NCBI GenBank assembly: GCA_903957405.1
Contig: CAJBPC010000328.1
Location: 1-9,871, forward strand
DNA from: an uncultured bacterium
GTDB lineage: Bacteria; Bacteroidota; Bacteroidia; Chitinophagales; Chitinophagaceae
Length of the DNA stretch: 9,871 nucleotides
Reading direction: 5' to 3'
Part shown: positions 1-8,150 of the stretch, piece by piece
Position numbering within the stretch: the first letter of the stretch is position 1
Layout of the letters: each line of letters opens with the position of its first letter
Program-made: the position numbers and the translations under genes
The notes under the pieces: model-generated
Databases searched by the model: none
Told to the model about the DNA's origin: nothing
Seen by the model: only the letters and a program-made list of their open reading frames with translations

Positions 1-215
1 GATGGAGAGTTTTCTGACAGACACTATATAATGCCGCGCTAATAGAATCTTTTTGTTGCCACCATTGAAAACGTCTTTTTTGGGTGATTTAAAACATTAG
101 TTGTTTTCATATGGTTAATTTTTTTAAAAAAAACATAAATTCGGTGCAGCATATATATAAATAAGCGGTCTTTAATACACAAATCAATGTTCATTTTCAA
201 ACCAAAATCGTGATC
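1..215. other. AT-rich leader region upstream of the susC-like gene
   Basis: No complete gene is visible here. A + strand reading frame is open from base 1 and closes at TAA 40-42; it could be the last 13 codons of an upstream gene, but 13 codons are too few to identify. The rest is AT-rich, with a T7A8 tract at 119-133 and an ATATATATAAATAA stretch just after it, the sort of sequence found around promoters. I see no good match to the Bacteroidota sigma-factor consensus (TTTG about 20 bases before TAnnTTTG). TAATTTTT (116-123) and TAAATTCG (136-143) each resemble the downstream half, but neither has a properly spaced upstream half. The promoter of the susCD operon should lie in this stretch, but its exact position cannot be given. 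Confidence 0.4.
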
Positions 216-3200
216 ATGAGAAAAATTGCCTTTCTTTCTTTCCTGATCCTAATAACTTTCGCACAAGCTTTCGCGCAAGTGCGTACAGTCAACGGAAGGG
301 TAACCGATGACAAAGGTGCTCCACTATCCGGAGTGACCGTTAGTGCCGTGGGCAGGGACAGCAAGACATTGACCGACAATGATGGAAACTTCTCCATTTC
401 AGTCAGCGAACAGGTTCGTACCCTTCGTTTTAGTTATGTGGGTTTCGAATCCTCGGACTTGAATATTTCAGGTAAAAACAATGTTTCGCTCTCAATGACC
501 GCATCCAATAGTGGTTTGGATGAGGTTGTTGTGGTAGGGTATACCACCCAACGTAAAAAAGAGGCGATTGGAACTATTTCTTCCGTTAAAGGAAGTGCTA
601 TAGCCAATATGCCTGTGCAAAGTTTCGAAGCTTCACTTGCAGGAAGGGCAGCTGGTGTGCAGATCACTGTTCCAAATGGTGTGTTGAACAATCCGCCTGT
701 TTTCAGGGTTCGGGGTACCAACTCCATAAACCTCAGTTCGCAGCCATTGATCATCATCGATGGGGTGCCTTCTTTTCAGGGAGACGTAAGTCAAAACTCA
801 GCAGCAAATAACCCTTTGGCCTCAATTAACCCTAATGACATTGAGAGCATAGACATTCTCAAGGATGCTTCCGCTGCGGCTATCTATGGTAGCCGTGCCG
901 CCAATGGAGTCGTACTGATCACTACTAAGCGAGGTCGTGCAGGTTCAGCCAAAGTAACTTATGATGTAACGTTGGGTCAAACCTCAGCCTATGGTCTTTG
1001 GGATGTATTGAATGCTGAGCAATACATGACGGTCAAGAATGAAGGGTTATTGAATGCAAATGTCACCAATCAAAAGTTCCTCCCAACCTTGGATGCTAAT
1101 GGGAAGATGATCGATACTGACTGGTACGATTATGTATACCGCAAAGGATTCCAGCAGACCCATACACTTAGTATTTCGGGTGGTAATGCGCAAACTAAAT
1201 ACTACATGTCAGCTGGTTACACAGATCAAGAGGGTATGCTGATCGCAAATGATTTTAATCGGAAGAATATCCGGATGAACTTGGATCATCAAGCCAACAA
1301 AGTGATCGGGATTGGTGGAACTTTCAATTTTTCTAATGAATTGAATAAGGCACCAAATACTGGTTCGTTGCCTGGTCAGGCTTTCGCCACGGCCGGCATC
1401 GGACGAATTCCCCTGATCACGGCACCTAACGTCAGCCCCTATAACAATGATGGTTCCTACAATGTTGGTTCCAATGGTCTCATTGGGGTACAGGGCAACC
1501 AAACAGGTCAAGTGGGCTTTTACAACCCTGTTCCCATAGTGAACCTCAATTCGTTCACCAGTGAGAATAACAGGGTCAACAGCTCTGTTTATATGACAAT
1601 CAAACCTGTCAGCTGGATGACCTTAAAGACACAGTATGGCATTGATTACTTGAATACTGATAACAATACATTCCTCACTTCCATTCATGGAGATGGTTTT
1701 CCTCGTGGCGGTGCTACCAGTACCTTCGCAAAATATCGTCGCTGGGTATGGACAAATACAGCCAATTTCGAAAAGAAGTTTCTGGATGACCATAGCGTAA
1801 ATCTGCTCTTGGGTAATGAGCAGCAACGTACAAGCAGTGATGGATATGGTCTTACCCGTCAGGATATTTCCGATCCATTTTATACGGATATCCAGGGCGG
1901 TTGGCTAACACCCAATCCGGCAGGTCTTTTTAGGGGTGAAAATTACTTCCTATCCAATTTCGCCTCATTCCGCTACGATTACAAGAAGAAATACTTCATA
2001 GGTGCCAATGTACGCCGTGATGAGTATTCCGCTTTTGGTCCTGGAAATAAGAAAGGTGACTTTTGGGGTTTATCCGCAGCGTGGGATGCAGCTGGTGAAG
2101 GTTTCTGGCAGAAATCAGGACTGGACAAGATTTTCAGCTCCATGAAACTTCGTGCCAGCTATGGTACTGTAGGTAACATTGCAGGTATCAGTGATTTCGT
2201 TTCCCTTTCACTGTATGGATCCGGTCTTTATGGAGCACTTGGAACGCTTGGCTACAGCCAGGCCGGAAATGCTAATCTTAAGTGGGAAACTTCAACTAAG
2301 ACAGATGTCGGATTATCTTTCGGCATTTTGAATGACAAGGTCAATTTTGAAGTTACATATTACAATAACAATATTGACGGTCTGATCTTGGGCGTGCCTC
2401 AGGCACCTTCAAGGGGTATCCCAGGTAACTCTATCAACGACAACGTTGGTAGCATGTACAACAGGGGTTTGGAATTCACTGTCAATGCAACGCCCATCAG
2501 GACTAACAATTTCAGCTGGACGACTAACTTCAACCTCACCACCAACGATAACAAGGTAACTTCATTGGTTCCTGGTGGTGCACAGGAGTTCACGACCGGC
2601 ACTTCTGGTCTCGAAGTGGCAAGCATCACCCGCGTGGGCCATCCAATTGGCAGCATTTTCGTGGTTCGTACAAATGGCGTGAATCCCGACAACGGAAGAA
2701 GGATATTTGTCAACAGGGCGGGTAAAGAAATCCAATACAGTCATGTTGTTCCAGCGGGACAGAGTCGCTGGACCTATTTGGATGGAACCACCGCTCCTGC
2801 TTTGAGTGGCGCTGAAGCGGTCCTCTATGGTCGTTCCACACCAAAGTACTATGGTGGTTGGGATAATACGCTGCGCTACAAGAATTTTGATTTTAATATG
2901 ATGCTCACCTATCAGGGCGGTTTCTATGTCTATAATGGAACCAAAGCTGGTCTTCGGGATGCACGCTTTTGGAATAGCTCTACCGAGGTCATGACCCGTT
3001 GGACTAAACCCGGAGACGTGACTGAGATCCCCAAGGTCATTTTCGGAGATAATGTTTCCAATGGATCTGCTTTTGCGCAGTCCCAGAACGTGGAAAAGGG
3101 TGACTTCCTCAAGCTAAGGAATCTTACTCTCGGATATTCCCTCCCTCGTGCATTGATTGAGAAGGCGAAAATCTCCAATGTAAGGGCATATGTGAGTGGT

Positions 3201-3344
3201 CAGAATCTTGCAATTCTCACGAACTACACTGGTCCTGATCCCGAAGTTTCCTCCAATGGTAGTGGAAACACAAATCAGGGTATAGACAGGAACTCAGTTG
3301 CAAATGCAAGGACCATCCTTTTTGGTTTGAGGATAGAATTCTAA
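216..3344 (+). CDS. SusC/RagA family TonB-linked outer-membrane transporter
   Basis: This is an outer-membrane beta-barrel that takes up a ligand delivered by its SusD partner, using energy from TonB. The 1042-residue product starts with a signal peptide (residues 1-20, cut after AFA). A carboxypeptidase-D regulatory-like beta-sandwich follows (about 22-100), then a TonB-box-like stretch DEVVVVGY (102-109) and the plug (about 110-240). The plug holds the SusC signatures FRVRGTNS, PLIIIDGVP and IESIDILKDASAAAIYGSRAANGV. The barrel fills the remainder and ends in a terminal Phe (LRIEF), as outer-membrane proteins do. There is no N-terminal secretin/TonB (STN) domain, so signalling to an anti-sigma factor is not expected. 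I chose ATG 216 because it begins the signal peptide directly; an in-frame GTG at 210 adds only two residues. The susD-like gene follows after 21 bases. The substrate cannot be inferred, and peptide, glycan and other ligands all remain possible. Confidence 0.96.
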   Translation: MRKIAFLSFLILITFAQAFAQVRTVNGRVTDDKGAPLSGVTVSAVGRDSKTLTDNDGNFSISVSEQVRTLRFSYVGFESSDLNISGKNNVSLSMTASNSGLDEVVVVGYTTQRKKEAIGTISSVKGSAIANMPVQSFEASLAGRAAGVQITVPNGVLNNPPVFRVRGTNSINLSSQPLIIIDGVPSFQGDVSQNSAANNPLASINPNDIESIDILKDASAAAIYGSRAANGVVLITTKRGRAGSAKVTYDVTLGQTSAYGLWDVLNAEQYMTVKNEGLLNANVTNQKFLPTLDANGKMIDTDWYDYVYRKGFQQTHTLSISGGNAQTKYYMSAGYTDQEGMLIANDFNRKNIRMNLDHQANKVIGIGGTFNFSNELNKAPNTGSLPGQAFATAGIGRIPLITAPNVSPYNNDGSYNVGSNGLIGVQGNQTGQVGFYNPVPIVNLNSFTSENNRVNSSVYMTIKPVSWMTLKTQYGIDYLNTDNNTFLTSIHGDGFPRGGATSTFAKYRRWVWTNTANFEKKFLDDHSVNLLLGNEQQRTSSDGYGLTRQDISDPFYTDIQGGWLTPNPAGLFRGENYFLSNFASFRYDYKKKYFIGANVRRDEYSAFGPGNKKGDFWGLSAAWDAAGEGFWQKSGLDKIFSSMKLRASYGTVGNIAGISDFVSLSLYGSGLYGALGTLGYSQAGNANLKWETSTKTDVGLSFGILNDKVNFEVTYYNNNIDGLILGVPQAPSRGIPGNSINDNVGSMYNRGLEFTVNATPIRTNNFSWTTNFNLTTNDNKVTSLVPGGAQEFTTGTSGLEVASITRVGHPIGSIFVVRTNGVNPDNGRRIFVNRAGKEIQYSHVVPAGQSRWTYLDGTTAPALSGAEAVLYGRSTPKYYGGWDNTLRYKNFDFNMMLTYQGGFYVYNGTKAGLRDARFWNSSTEVMTRWTKPGDVTEIPKVIFGDNVSNGSAFAQSQNVEKGDFLKLRNLTLGYSLPRALIEKAKISNVRAYVSGQNLAILTNYTGPDPEVSSNGSGNTNQGIDRNSVANARTILFGLRIEF

Positions 3345-3365
3345 TTACTGAAGACAAATCTTAGC

Positions 3366-4820
3366 ATGATGAAGAATATCAAAAATATAGCTACAGCTCT
3401 GGCCCTTTCAGCCACTTGCTTTGTGTCGTGTAACAAAGAAGAACTACTTAATCCGCAGCTTACCACTGCGATCTCCGATGTTACGGCATTTGATACCAAG
3501 GAACGTATCGCACAGCAGGTCAATAATCTTTATGCTTCTGTTAAATCAGGTCTATATCTGGGAAGCCGTTATATTGTTTATAATGAAATCCGCGGAGAGG
3601 ATTATAACAATCTTCGGACCAATGGTGTAACCGGCTTTTCCACATGGAATCATACAGTCGTAGCTTCAACGAATGAAGTAGCAAACGTTTGGGGAGCTGC
3701 CTTTGCAGCGATCAACCAGGCGAATGTTTTCCTTGAGGGGATGGCTGGAAAAGGAAAAGATGTTGTTGGAGCAACGCTTTCTGGACAGTATTCCGGTGAA
3801 GCACGTTTCCTCCGTGCCATGGCTTATTATGACTTACTTCAGCTTTATTGCCGTCCTTTCTGGGATGGTAATGGTTCCAAACCTGGTCTCCCACTTCGGC
3901 TCAAAGCCAATAAATCCTCTGGTGAAAATGACCTTGCCAGGAGTACAGTGGCTGAAACATACACTCAGGTTTTGGCTGATCTGGATTTTGCGGAGCAAAA
4001 CCTGCCTGTCTCTCAGGCAGATGCGCTTACCAATACTACACGAGTGCACAGGAATACAGCTATCGCTTTGAAAGTCCGCGTAAACCTGAGCATGCAACGT
4101 TACGCTCAAGCTATAGTGGAAGCCAATAAAATCGTTTCTGCAAGTGCACCTTTCACTGCTTCTACCGGTGTAGCCCATGCGCTTCAGGCAAATATTAAGA
4201 CTGTGTTCACGACCTTCACTACAACAGAGTCAATTTTTTCTTTGCCCTTTACTGCAAATAACTTACCGGGTACTCAGAATTCCCTTTGCTTTCATTTTGG
4301 GCCAGCTCCCGCAGGAGGTAGTGAATATCCCCTAATCAGTACTGGTATACTAGGCGCAGCCGAATTCAAGGCAGATGATAAACGTCGCACCGAATTGTTG
4401 ATAGCTTCCGGTGGTCAGACTTATGTGAATAAATACCCCACGGGTCCTGTGAACACAGACTATGCACCCATTATCCGTTATGCTGAGGTATTGCTTAGTC
4501 TCTCTGAAGCGATTGCCAGGACGACCAGTGGAGTTGATCCGCGGGCATTGGCCCTTTTGAACGCGGTGCATATCCGCAGTCAGCCTACTGCATTTGTTGC
4601 TGGTGATTTCGCTAACAACGGAGCATTTGTCAATGCCATCATGATGGAACGTAGAATTGAAATGATGGCTGAGGGTAGGAGAAGTCCTGATTTACTCCGC
4701 TTGGGATTGCCAATTCCCGGCAAAGCCAATGTGAACACCATTCAGACTTCTCAGGCAGAGTATATTTGGCCGATTCCGGATACGGAGTTATTGAATAACA
4801 AGCTTATGAAACAAAATTGA
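3366..4820 (+). CDS. SusD/RagB family surface lipoprotein (nutrient-binding partner of the SusC-like transporter)
   Basis: This is the lid of the SusCD complex: a mostly alpha-helical, TPR-containing lipoprotein that captures ligand at the cell surface and closes over the SusC barrel. The 484-residue product has a lipoprotein signal peptide with lipobox FVSC and lipidated Cys22. The residues straight after it, NKEE, fit the Lys-(Asp/Glu)2 export signal that sends Bacteroidota lipoproteins to the outer face. The family motif EARFLRAMAYYDLLQLY (about residues 144-160) is clear. The C-terminal region has the usual ERRIEMMAEGRRSPDLLRLG stretch followed by IWPIPDTELLNN. Length is near the low end for the family. 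ATG 3366 is used; ATG 3369 is equally possible and removes one Met. It is cotranscribed with the susC-like gene and is followed by a strong terminator. Ligand specificity cannot be read from the sequence. Confidence 0.95.
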   Translation: MMKNIKNIATALALSATCFVSCNKEELLNPQLTTAISDVTAFDTKERIAQQVNNLYASVKSGLYLGSRYIVYNEIRGEDYNNLRTNGVTGFSTWNHTVVASTNEVANVWGAAFAAINQANVFLEGMAGKGKDVVGATLSGQYSGEARFLRAMAYYDLLQLYCRPFWDGNGSKPGLPLRLKANKSSGENDLARSTVAETYTQVLADLDFAEQNLPVSQADALTNTTRVHRNTAIALKVRVNLSMQRYAQAIVEANKIVSASAPFTASTGVAHALQANIKTVFTTFTTTESIFSLPFTANNLPGTQNSLCFHFGPAPAGGSEYPLISTGILGAAEFKADDKRRTELLIASGGQTYVNKYPTGPVNTDYAPIIRYAEVLLSLSEAIARTTSGVDPRALALLNAVHIRSQPTAFVAGDFANNGAFVNAIMMERRIEMMAEGRRSPDLLRLGLPIPGKANVNTIQTSQAEYIWPIPDTELLNNKLMKQN

Positions 4821-4837
4821 TCACAGTCTTTTAAAAG

Positions 4838-4879
4838 GATCAATCAAAAAGCCGCATGAATGCGGCTTTTTGATTGATC
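4838..4879. terminator. Bidirectional intrinsic terminator between susD-like and pabC
   Basis: Bases 4838-4857 are a perfect 20-base inverted repeat of 4860-4879, separated by GA. The core GCCGCAT/ATGCGGC is flanked by A5 on one side and T5 on the other, so transcripts from either strand form a GC-rich stem followed by a U run. It sits between the convergent susD-like and pabC genes and overlaps the pabC stop codon by two bases. The outer GATCAAT arm can also pair with ATTGATC at 4816-4822 at the end of susD, an alternative fold that excludes the outer part of the main stem. Confidence 0.9.
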
Positions 4880-5477
4880 ATATCAGCCGAATCATACCAA
4901 TGGGTAGTTCCGGACTTTTCTCCCAGGTAAGCATGGCATTCAGGAGTTTGATCTTATCAAACCATTGTAACATATCGAGCTTTATCGGAGCCTCCCTTAT
5001 GACACCCTGCTCGAGGAGTTTCTTACGCATTGTACCAGCTAGAAGTGGAGTGTTCGGAGTGATCCAATCACGTCCATCGAAAAAGGCAAGGTTAGCGATG
5101 CTTGCGTCCCGTACCGTGTTGTCTTCGACCATGATGATCTCATCGCAGCCTGATTGACTGACCAACTCATGAATCCAGGAACGATCAGCATATTTGAAAC
5201 GATAATCCCGATGCCCTGTTTGGACGATCCCTATGCTATTGATCTTTCTGATCGTATAGGGAAAAAATTCGATGCCAATGACTCCACTCAAGTCATATTC
5301 GACTCTGATCCTGCATGTCGGGATGAATTTGATGGATAATGACAGGAGTTCCATTGTTAGGTTAATTGTAATTTTGGACTGGAAAAATCTCAGCGTTCGG
5401 TTTACGCGTTCCTGATGCAGTGCGATCGACTGCACACATCCATTTTCAGCCCTTATCGTCTCAATAAACCGGGACAT
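4878..5477 (-). CDS. pabC: Aminotransferase class IV, probable 4-amino-4-deoxychorismate lyase
   Basis: This PLP enzyme would split 4-amino-4-deoxychorismate into p-aminobenzoate and pyruvate, the last step of PABA synthesis for folate. The 199-residue product has the fold-type IV layout. LHQERVNRT (about 20-28) supplies the PLP-phosphate Arg. The FKYADR stretch contains the probable Schiff-base Lys95. The TVRDASIANLAFFDG region (about 120-135) is the conserved serine/asparagine loop, followed by TPNTPLLAGTMRKKLLEQG near 139-157. It is shorter than the roughly 270-residue E. coli enzyme, but this short form is familiar in Bacteroidota. ATG 5475-5477 lies inside the end of pabB, giving a 17-base overlap in a different frame that suggests translational coupling. 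The adjacent pabB supports PabC over other class IV aminotransferases. A branched-chain or D-amino-acid aminotransferase is less likely. Confidence 0.87.
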   Translation of the reverse strand: MSRFIETIRAENGCVQSIALHQERVNRTLRFFQSKITINLTMELLSLSIKFIPTCRIRVEYDLSGVIGIEFFPYTIRKINSIGIVQTGHRDYRFKYADRSWIHELVSQSGCDEIIMVEDNTVRDASIANLAFFDGRDWITPNTPLLAGTMRKKLLEQGVIREAPIKLDMLQWFDKIKLLNAMLTWEKSPELPIGMIRLI

Positions 5478-6438
5478 ATACCTTATCTATCATTTCCTGA
5501 TATTCTGTTGCGACTTCACTTCTGCTTGTGATACCCCCGCCGCTGCGATAATGACCGTCTTCATCAATGAACCGGATCAAGACACAACTATCGAGAACCC
5601 CTTCTGCATAGTAGCCTGAAATGCCCGTATAGTATCCTCTGTCACCCTCTTCCACCTCCCTTATGATCTCTAAAGTTTTCTTCTTCGGGGCACCGGATAC
5701 CGAACCGGCCGGCAGCTGGCTGAAGATGATGTCTCCTATGTTTTTTTCGAAGCCGGTATCAAGCTTCCCTTTGATTTCGGAGCTGACCTGGCCGATGAGC
5801 CGGTCATTCGTTCGGATGATCTCATAATACCGATATCTTGAGACATACACGTCTTTTGCGACCATCGATAGGTCATTTCGTATCAGGTCGACGATGGTGG
5901 CATGTTCTGCGGATTCTTTTTCATTTTTCAGGATCTCTTCCCGTGCATTTGGATTTTCTGCATTGATTGTCCCTTTCATCGGGAATGCGTGTATGGTGTT
6001 CTGTTCGATCCTGATGAAGCATTCAGGTGAAAAGCAAACAAAGGATCCCTTCAGCATACACTTGTATTTCGAGTGGCTTCTTGCATACATCTCGTCTATC
6101 TCCATATCCGTCTTGACCTGAGTGTTTGTTGTCAGGTTTACGAGATAGCTGTCGCCTTTACGAATGTGCTGGAATGTCTTTTGAAACATCCTTGCATATT
6201 GCGCTATGTCTATAGGATTCTTTTCAAAACGGAATGGTAGCAAAGTCGGTTGATGGAATGCCTCGTGGTTGGAATATCCGTTGAAGGAGAATAGAAACTC
6301 TTCGCTGCTTTGGTCCATCCTCCAGACCTTGGGTTTCTGGAGTTCAAAATCAATCAGAAATACGAACGGTATGCCAGCGATGGCCAGACGATTCATTTCA
6401 TGAATGCATTCCTTTACCGCACTGTCGCCAATTGTCAT
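5461..6438 (-). CDS. pabB: Aminodeoxychorismate synthase component I (chorismate-binding enzyme)
   Basis: This enzyme converts chorismate plus ammonia to 4-amino-4-deoxychorismate, with ammonia normally supplied by a PabA/TrpG-type glutaminase. From ATG 6438 it has 325 residues, the compact form lacking most of the N-terminal domain of the E. coli protein. Visible motifs of the chorismate-binding domain, in order, are PMKGTI (153-158), whose Lys matches the catalytic Lys of the PIKGT motif in PabB; HATIVDLIRNDL (179-190); LPAGSVSGAPKKKTLEII (242-259); GYYTGISGYYAEG (268-280); and SGGGITSRS with EYQE near the end. The PMKGT lysine favours PabB over anthranilate synthase TrpE or isochorismate synthase. 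A TTG at 6462 is in frame and would add eight residues; an in-frame TAG at 6478-6480 sets the limit. No glutaminase gene is in the window, so TrpG or an unlinked PabA must serve. The 129 bases up to rng show no gene or clear promoter, only a small CCTAA/TTAGG inverted repeat at 6481-6494. Confidence 0.92.
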   Translation of the reverse strand: MTIGDSAVKECIHEMNRLAIAGIPFVFLIDFELQKPKVWRMDQSSEEFLFSFNGYSNHEAFHQPTLLPFRFEKNPIDIAQYARMFQKTFQHIRKGDSYLVNLTTNTQVKTDMEIDEMYARSHSKYKCMLKGSFVCFSPECFIRIEQNTIHAFPMKGTINAENPNAREEILKNEKESAEHATIVDLIRNDLSMVAKDVYVSRYRYYEIIRTNDRLIGQVSSEIKGKLDTGFEKNIGDIIFSQLPAGSVSGAPKKKTLEIIREVEEGDRGYYTGISGYYAEGVLDSCVLIRFIDEDGHYRSGGGITSRSEVATEYQEMIDKVYVPVY

Positions 6439-6567
6439 TTGACTATCGGATTGGTTGTTCAACGGCTGGATGTGCCGCTACCTAATGTCTTAGGATTGCA
6501 AGTTACTTCAAATTGTGTGAAGGGCTGCGACCTACAGGGTTGGTTATGTGGTGAGTGCTTAGCCGAG

Positions 6568-7152
6568 TCAGAGTCTGATTTCTTCATTATTACTGTCGAA
6601 GAAATGAAATTCGGTGAGGTGGTAGTTGTTGTTGGAAGACAATCCGATTTTTTGTCCGAATTTCCAGCTCCACCTGCGTCGTTTGGAGATCAAGCCTTTT
6701 GTTAGATATGCATAAAGAATCGGATGCACGGAAACTGTTAATCCCTTGTGCTTTTGCATGGCGAGGTAGCTGAGGTTCTTTTCAATTTCGTCTTCGAGGA
6801 TGAGGGCGGAGGATATTTTTCCGGTGCCCTGGCATGACGGACATACTTCCTGCGTATTGATGGTCATCTCTGGCTTCATACGCTGGCGCGTAATTTGCAT
6901 GAGGCCGAACTTCGTAATGGCGAGTACCGCATGTTTCGCTCTGTCGATCCTCATCAGGGTCTCCATCGCCTCGTGCAATCTTTTCTTATTGTCGGGCAGC
7001 TTCATGTCAATGAAGTCCACCACGATGATGCCACCGATATCCCGAAGCCTTAATTGACGCGCAATTTCTTCTGCGGCCTCCATATTTGTTTGCAGCGCAT
7101 TTTCTTCCTGATTGCTGCTCACACTCTTGTAGCCGCTGTTGACATCGATCAC
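6568..7152 (-). CDS. rng: RNase G carboxy-terminal fragment (catalytic DNase I-like domain)
   Basis: This is the downstream piece of rng, in the same frame as the upstream piece. A GTG at 7150-7152 could restart translation 72 bases after the premature stop. It begins (M/V)IDVNSGYKSV, so even this short form would keep the first catalytic Asp, the second in VVDFIDM, and the CPSC zinc-link. It would lose the strand PSGAYLIIEHTEALH just before. Whether it is translated at all is not shown by the sequence: no ribosome-binding site is evident, which is normal in this phylum. The reading frame shows no further damage. Confidence 0.55.
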   Translation of the reverse strand: MIDVNSGYKSVSSNQEENALQTNMEAAEEIARQLRLRDIGGIIVVDFIDMKLPDNKKRLHEAMETLMRIDRAKHAVLAITKFGLMQITRQRMKPEMTINTQEVCPSCQGTGKISSALILEDEIEKNLSYLAMQKHKGLTVSVHPILYAYLTKGLISKRRRWSWKFGQKIGLSSNNNYHLTEFHFFDSNNEEIRL

Positions 7153-7224
7153 ATGAAGCGCTTCTGTGTGTTCAATGATAAGATAGGCTCCACTCGGCAG
7201 ATTGACGGTCTTTCCAAAGGCGGC

Positions 7225-8115
7225 TTATACCTGTTTTGTTACTCCGAACTGATCGAAAATGGGTGCACCATTTTGAAAAAATGTTACGATCTCCGCCTTA
7301 TTGGGCGCGATTTTCTGGATATACGCTTTGGTATCGTTGTATAATCCCTTGTCATTTACAACGATTTTATTGAAATCTTCATTGAGTAGATCTCGCAGGA
7401 TGCTCGTGGTCTTCGTCTGTTCGCTGAGAATTTTACTGGGTGGTGTGGCACCTTTAAGATTCGCCTGAAGGGATTTCCAACTTTGGAAAAGATTGGAAAG
7501 GTCTTCATGCAACTCCGCCGTATTCTTGCCTTCGGCCGCTGTCCGCACGATCACTCCGAAGTTTTTCGGTTTGATGGCTTCGACGATCTTCTGCAATCTC
7601 CTTCGTTCTTCGGATGAATGGATCTTTCTGGAAACAGCAATGATATCGTTGAAAGGGGTAAGGACCACGAATCTTCCGGGAAGGGATAGTTCGCAGCTTA
7701 ATCTTGGACCTTTCGCAGCAATGGGTTCTTTGAGGATCTGGACAAGGATATTTGGTCGTTGTCCAAGTACCTCATTGATTTTACCAGTCTTGATGATTTC
7801 AGGTTCTACCTCGAATTTGGAGAAATCGAAACCCTCCGGCGACTTGTCCTGGATCGCCATCTGGGTGAACTTCAATAAGGACTTCGCATATGGGCTTAGG
7901 TCGGTATAGTGCAGAAATGCATCCTTCTCAAATCCGACGTCCACAAAGGCTGCGTTCAGTCCGGGTATGAGTTTTTTAACTTTCCCCAAATACAAGTCAC
8001 CGACAGCAAAACTTGCGTCAGACCTCTCAGAGTGAAGTTCGACCAGTTTCTTGTCCTCCAGAAGGGCAATTTCTACGCCGTTGGGAGTGGCGTTTATGAT
8101 GAGTTCCTTGTTCAA
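7225..8115 (-). CDS. rng: RNase G amino-terminal fragment (S1 and RNase H-like part)
   Basis: This is the upstream piece of the interrupted rng, 296 residues from TTG 8115 to the premature TAA. It holds the S1 RNA-binding domain at about residues 26-115 and the RNase H-like structural region up to IFDQFGVTKQV. It lacks both catalytic Asp residues and the zinc-link cysteines, so on its own it may bind RNA but should not cut it. If TTG 8145 is the start, ten residues are added. The protein part remains well conserved in appearance right up to the stop. Confidence 0.65.
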   Translation of the reverse strand: MNKELIINATPNGVEIALLEDKKLVELHSERSDASFAVGDLYLGKVKKLIPGLNAAFVDVGFEKDAFLHYTDLSPYAKSLLKFTQMAIQDKSPEGFDFSKFEVEPEIIKTGKINEVLGQRPNILVQILKEPIAAKGPRLSCELSLPGRFVVLTPFNDIIAVSRKIHSSEERRRLQKIVEAIKPKNFGVIVRTAAEGKNTAELHEDLSNLFQSWKSLQANLKGATPPSKILSEQTKTTSILRDLLNEDFNKIVVNDKGLYNDTKAYIQKIAPNKAEIVTFFQNGAPIFDQFGVTKQV

Positions 8116-8150
8116 GCTAAACAGCAGGTTAGATGCTCCAAACAAAGGTC

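Larger units (their letters stand above)
6568..8115 (-). pseudogene. rng: Ribonuclease G/E family endoribonuclease interrupted by one in-frame stop codon
   Basis: Read through, this is a 515-residue RNase E/G, the full length expected for the Bacteroidota enzyme, which cuts single-stranded RNA in rRNA maturation and mRNA decay. The N-terminal half opens NKELIINATPNGVEIALLEDK and carries the S1 RNA-binding domain (GDLYLGKVKKLIPGLNAAFVDVGFEKDAFLH). A TAA (complement of 7225-7227) then stands where relatives have a Lys codon, in ...FGVTKQV-stop-AAFGKTVNLPSGAY. The same frame continues into the catalytic DNase I-like domain. That domain holds IDVNSG and VVDFIDM, whose Asp residues match the metal-binding D303 and D346 of E. 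coli RNase E, and then the CPSCQGTG zinc-link. No frameshift is needed: one A-to-T change (AAA to TAA) explains it. No ATG exists near the N-terminus; TTG 8115, giving LNKEL, fits the family best, and TTG 8145 is an upstream alternative limited by TAA 8158-8160. It could be a real pseudogene, a split enzyme or a sequence error. Confidence 0.85.

Noticed and set aside
1..42. Open + strand frame ending at TAA 40-42, possible tail of an upstream gene
   Set aside because: Only 13 codons are visible (DGEFSDRHYIMPR) and they match nothing I recognise; a chance open frame of this length is common.
101..143. Bacteroidota sigma promoter (TTG ... TAnnTTTG) before the susC-like gene
   Set aside because: TAATTTTT and TAAATTCG are each one base off the downstream box, but no upstream TTTG or TTG lies about 20 bases before either.
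3703..4178. Longer overlapping frames inside the susD-like gene
   Set aside because: They lie within a clearly coding SusD frame, lack recognisable domains, and are explained as shadows of it.
6481..6567. RNA gene or small protein between rng and pabB
   Set aside because: There is no open frame of note and no tRNA-like or strong stem structure; only a five-base CCTAA/TTAGG repeat was seen.
7153..7224. A frameshift as the cause of the broken rng
   Set aside because: Both halves and the gap are in one frame and translate as RNase G throughout; only a stop codon interrupts it.
7225..7227. Reassigned or read-through TAA codon
   Set aside because: TAA ends the susC-like, TPR, HU and small basic genes in the same window, and the stop is followed by G, not a known leaky context. 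Read-through cannot be excluded but nothing supports it.
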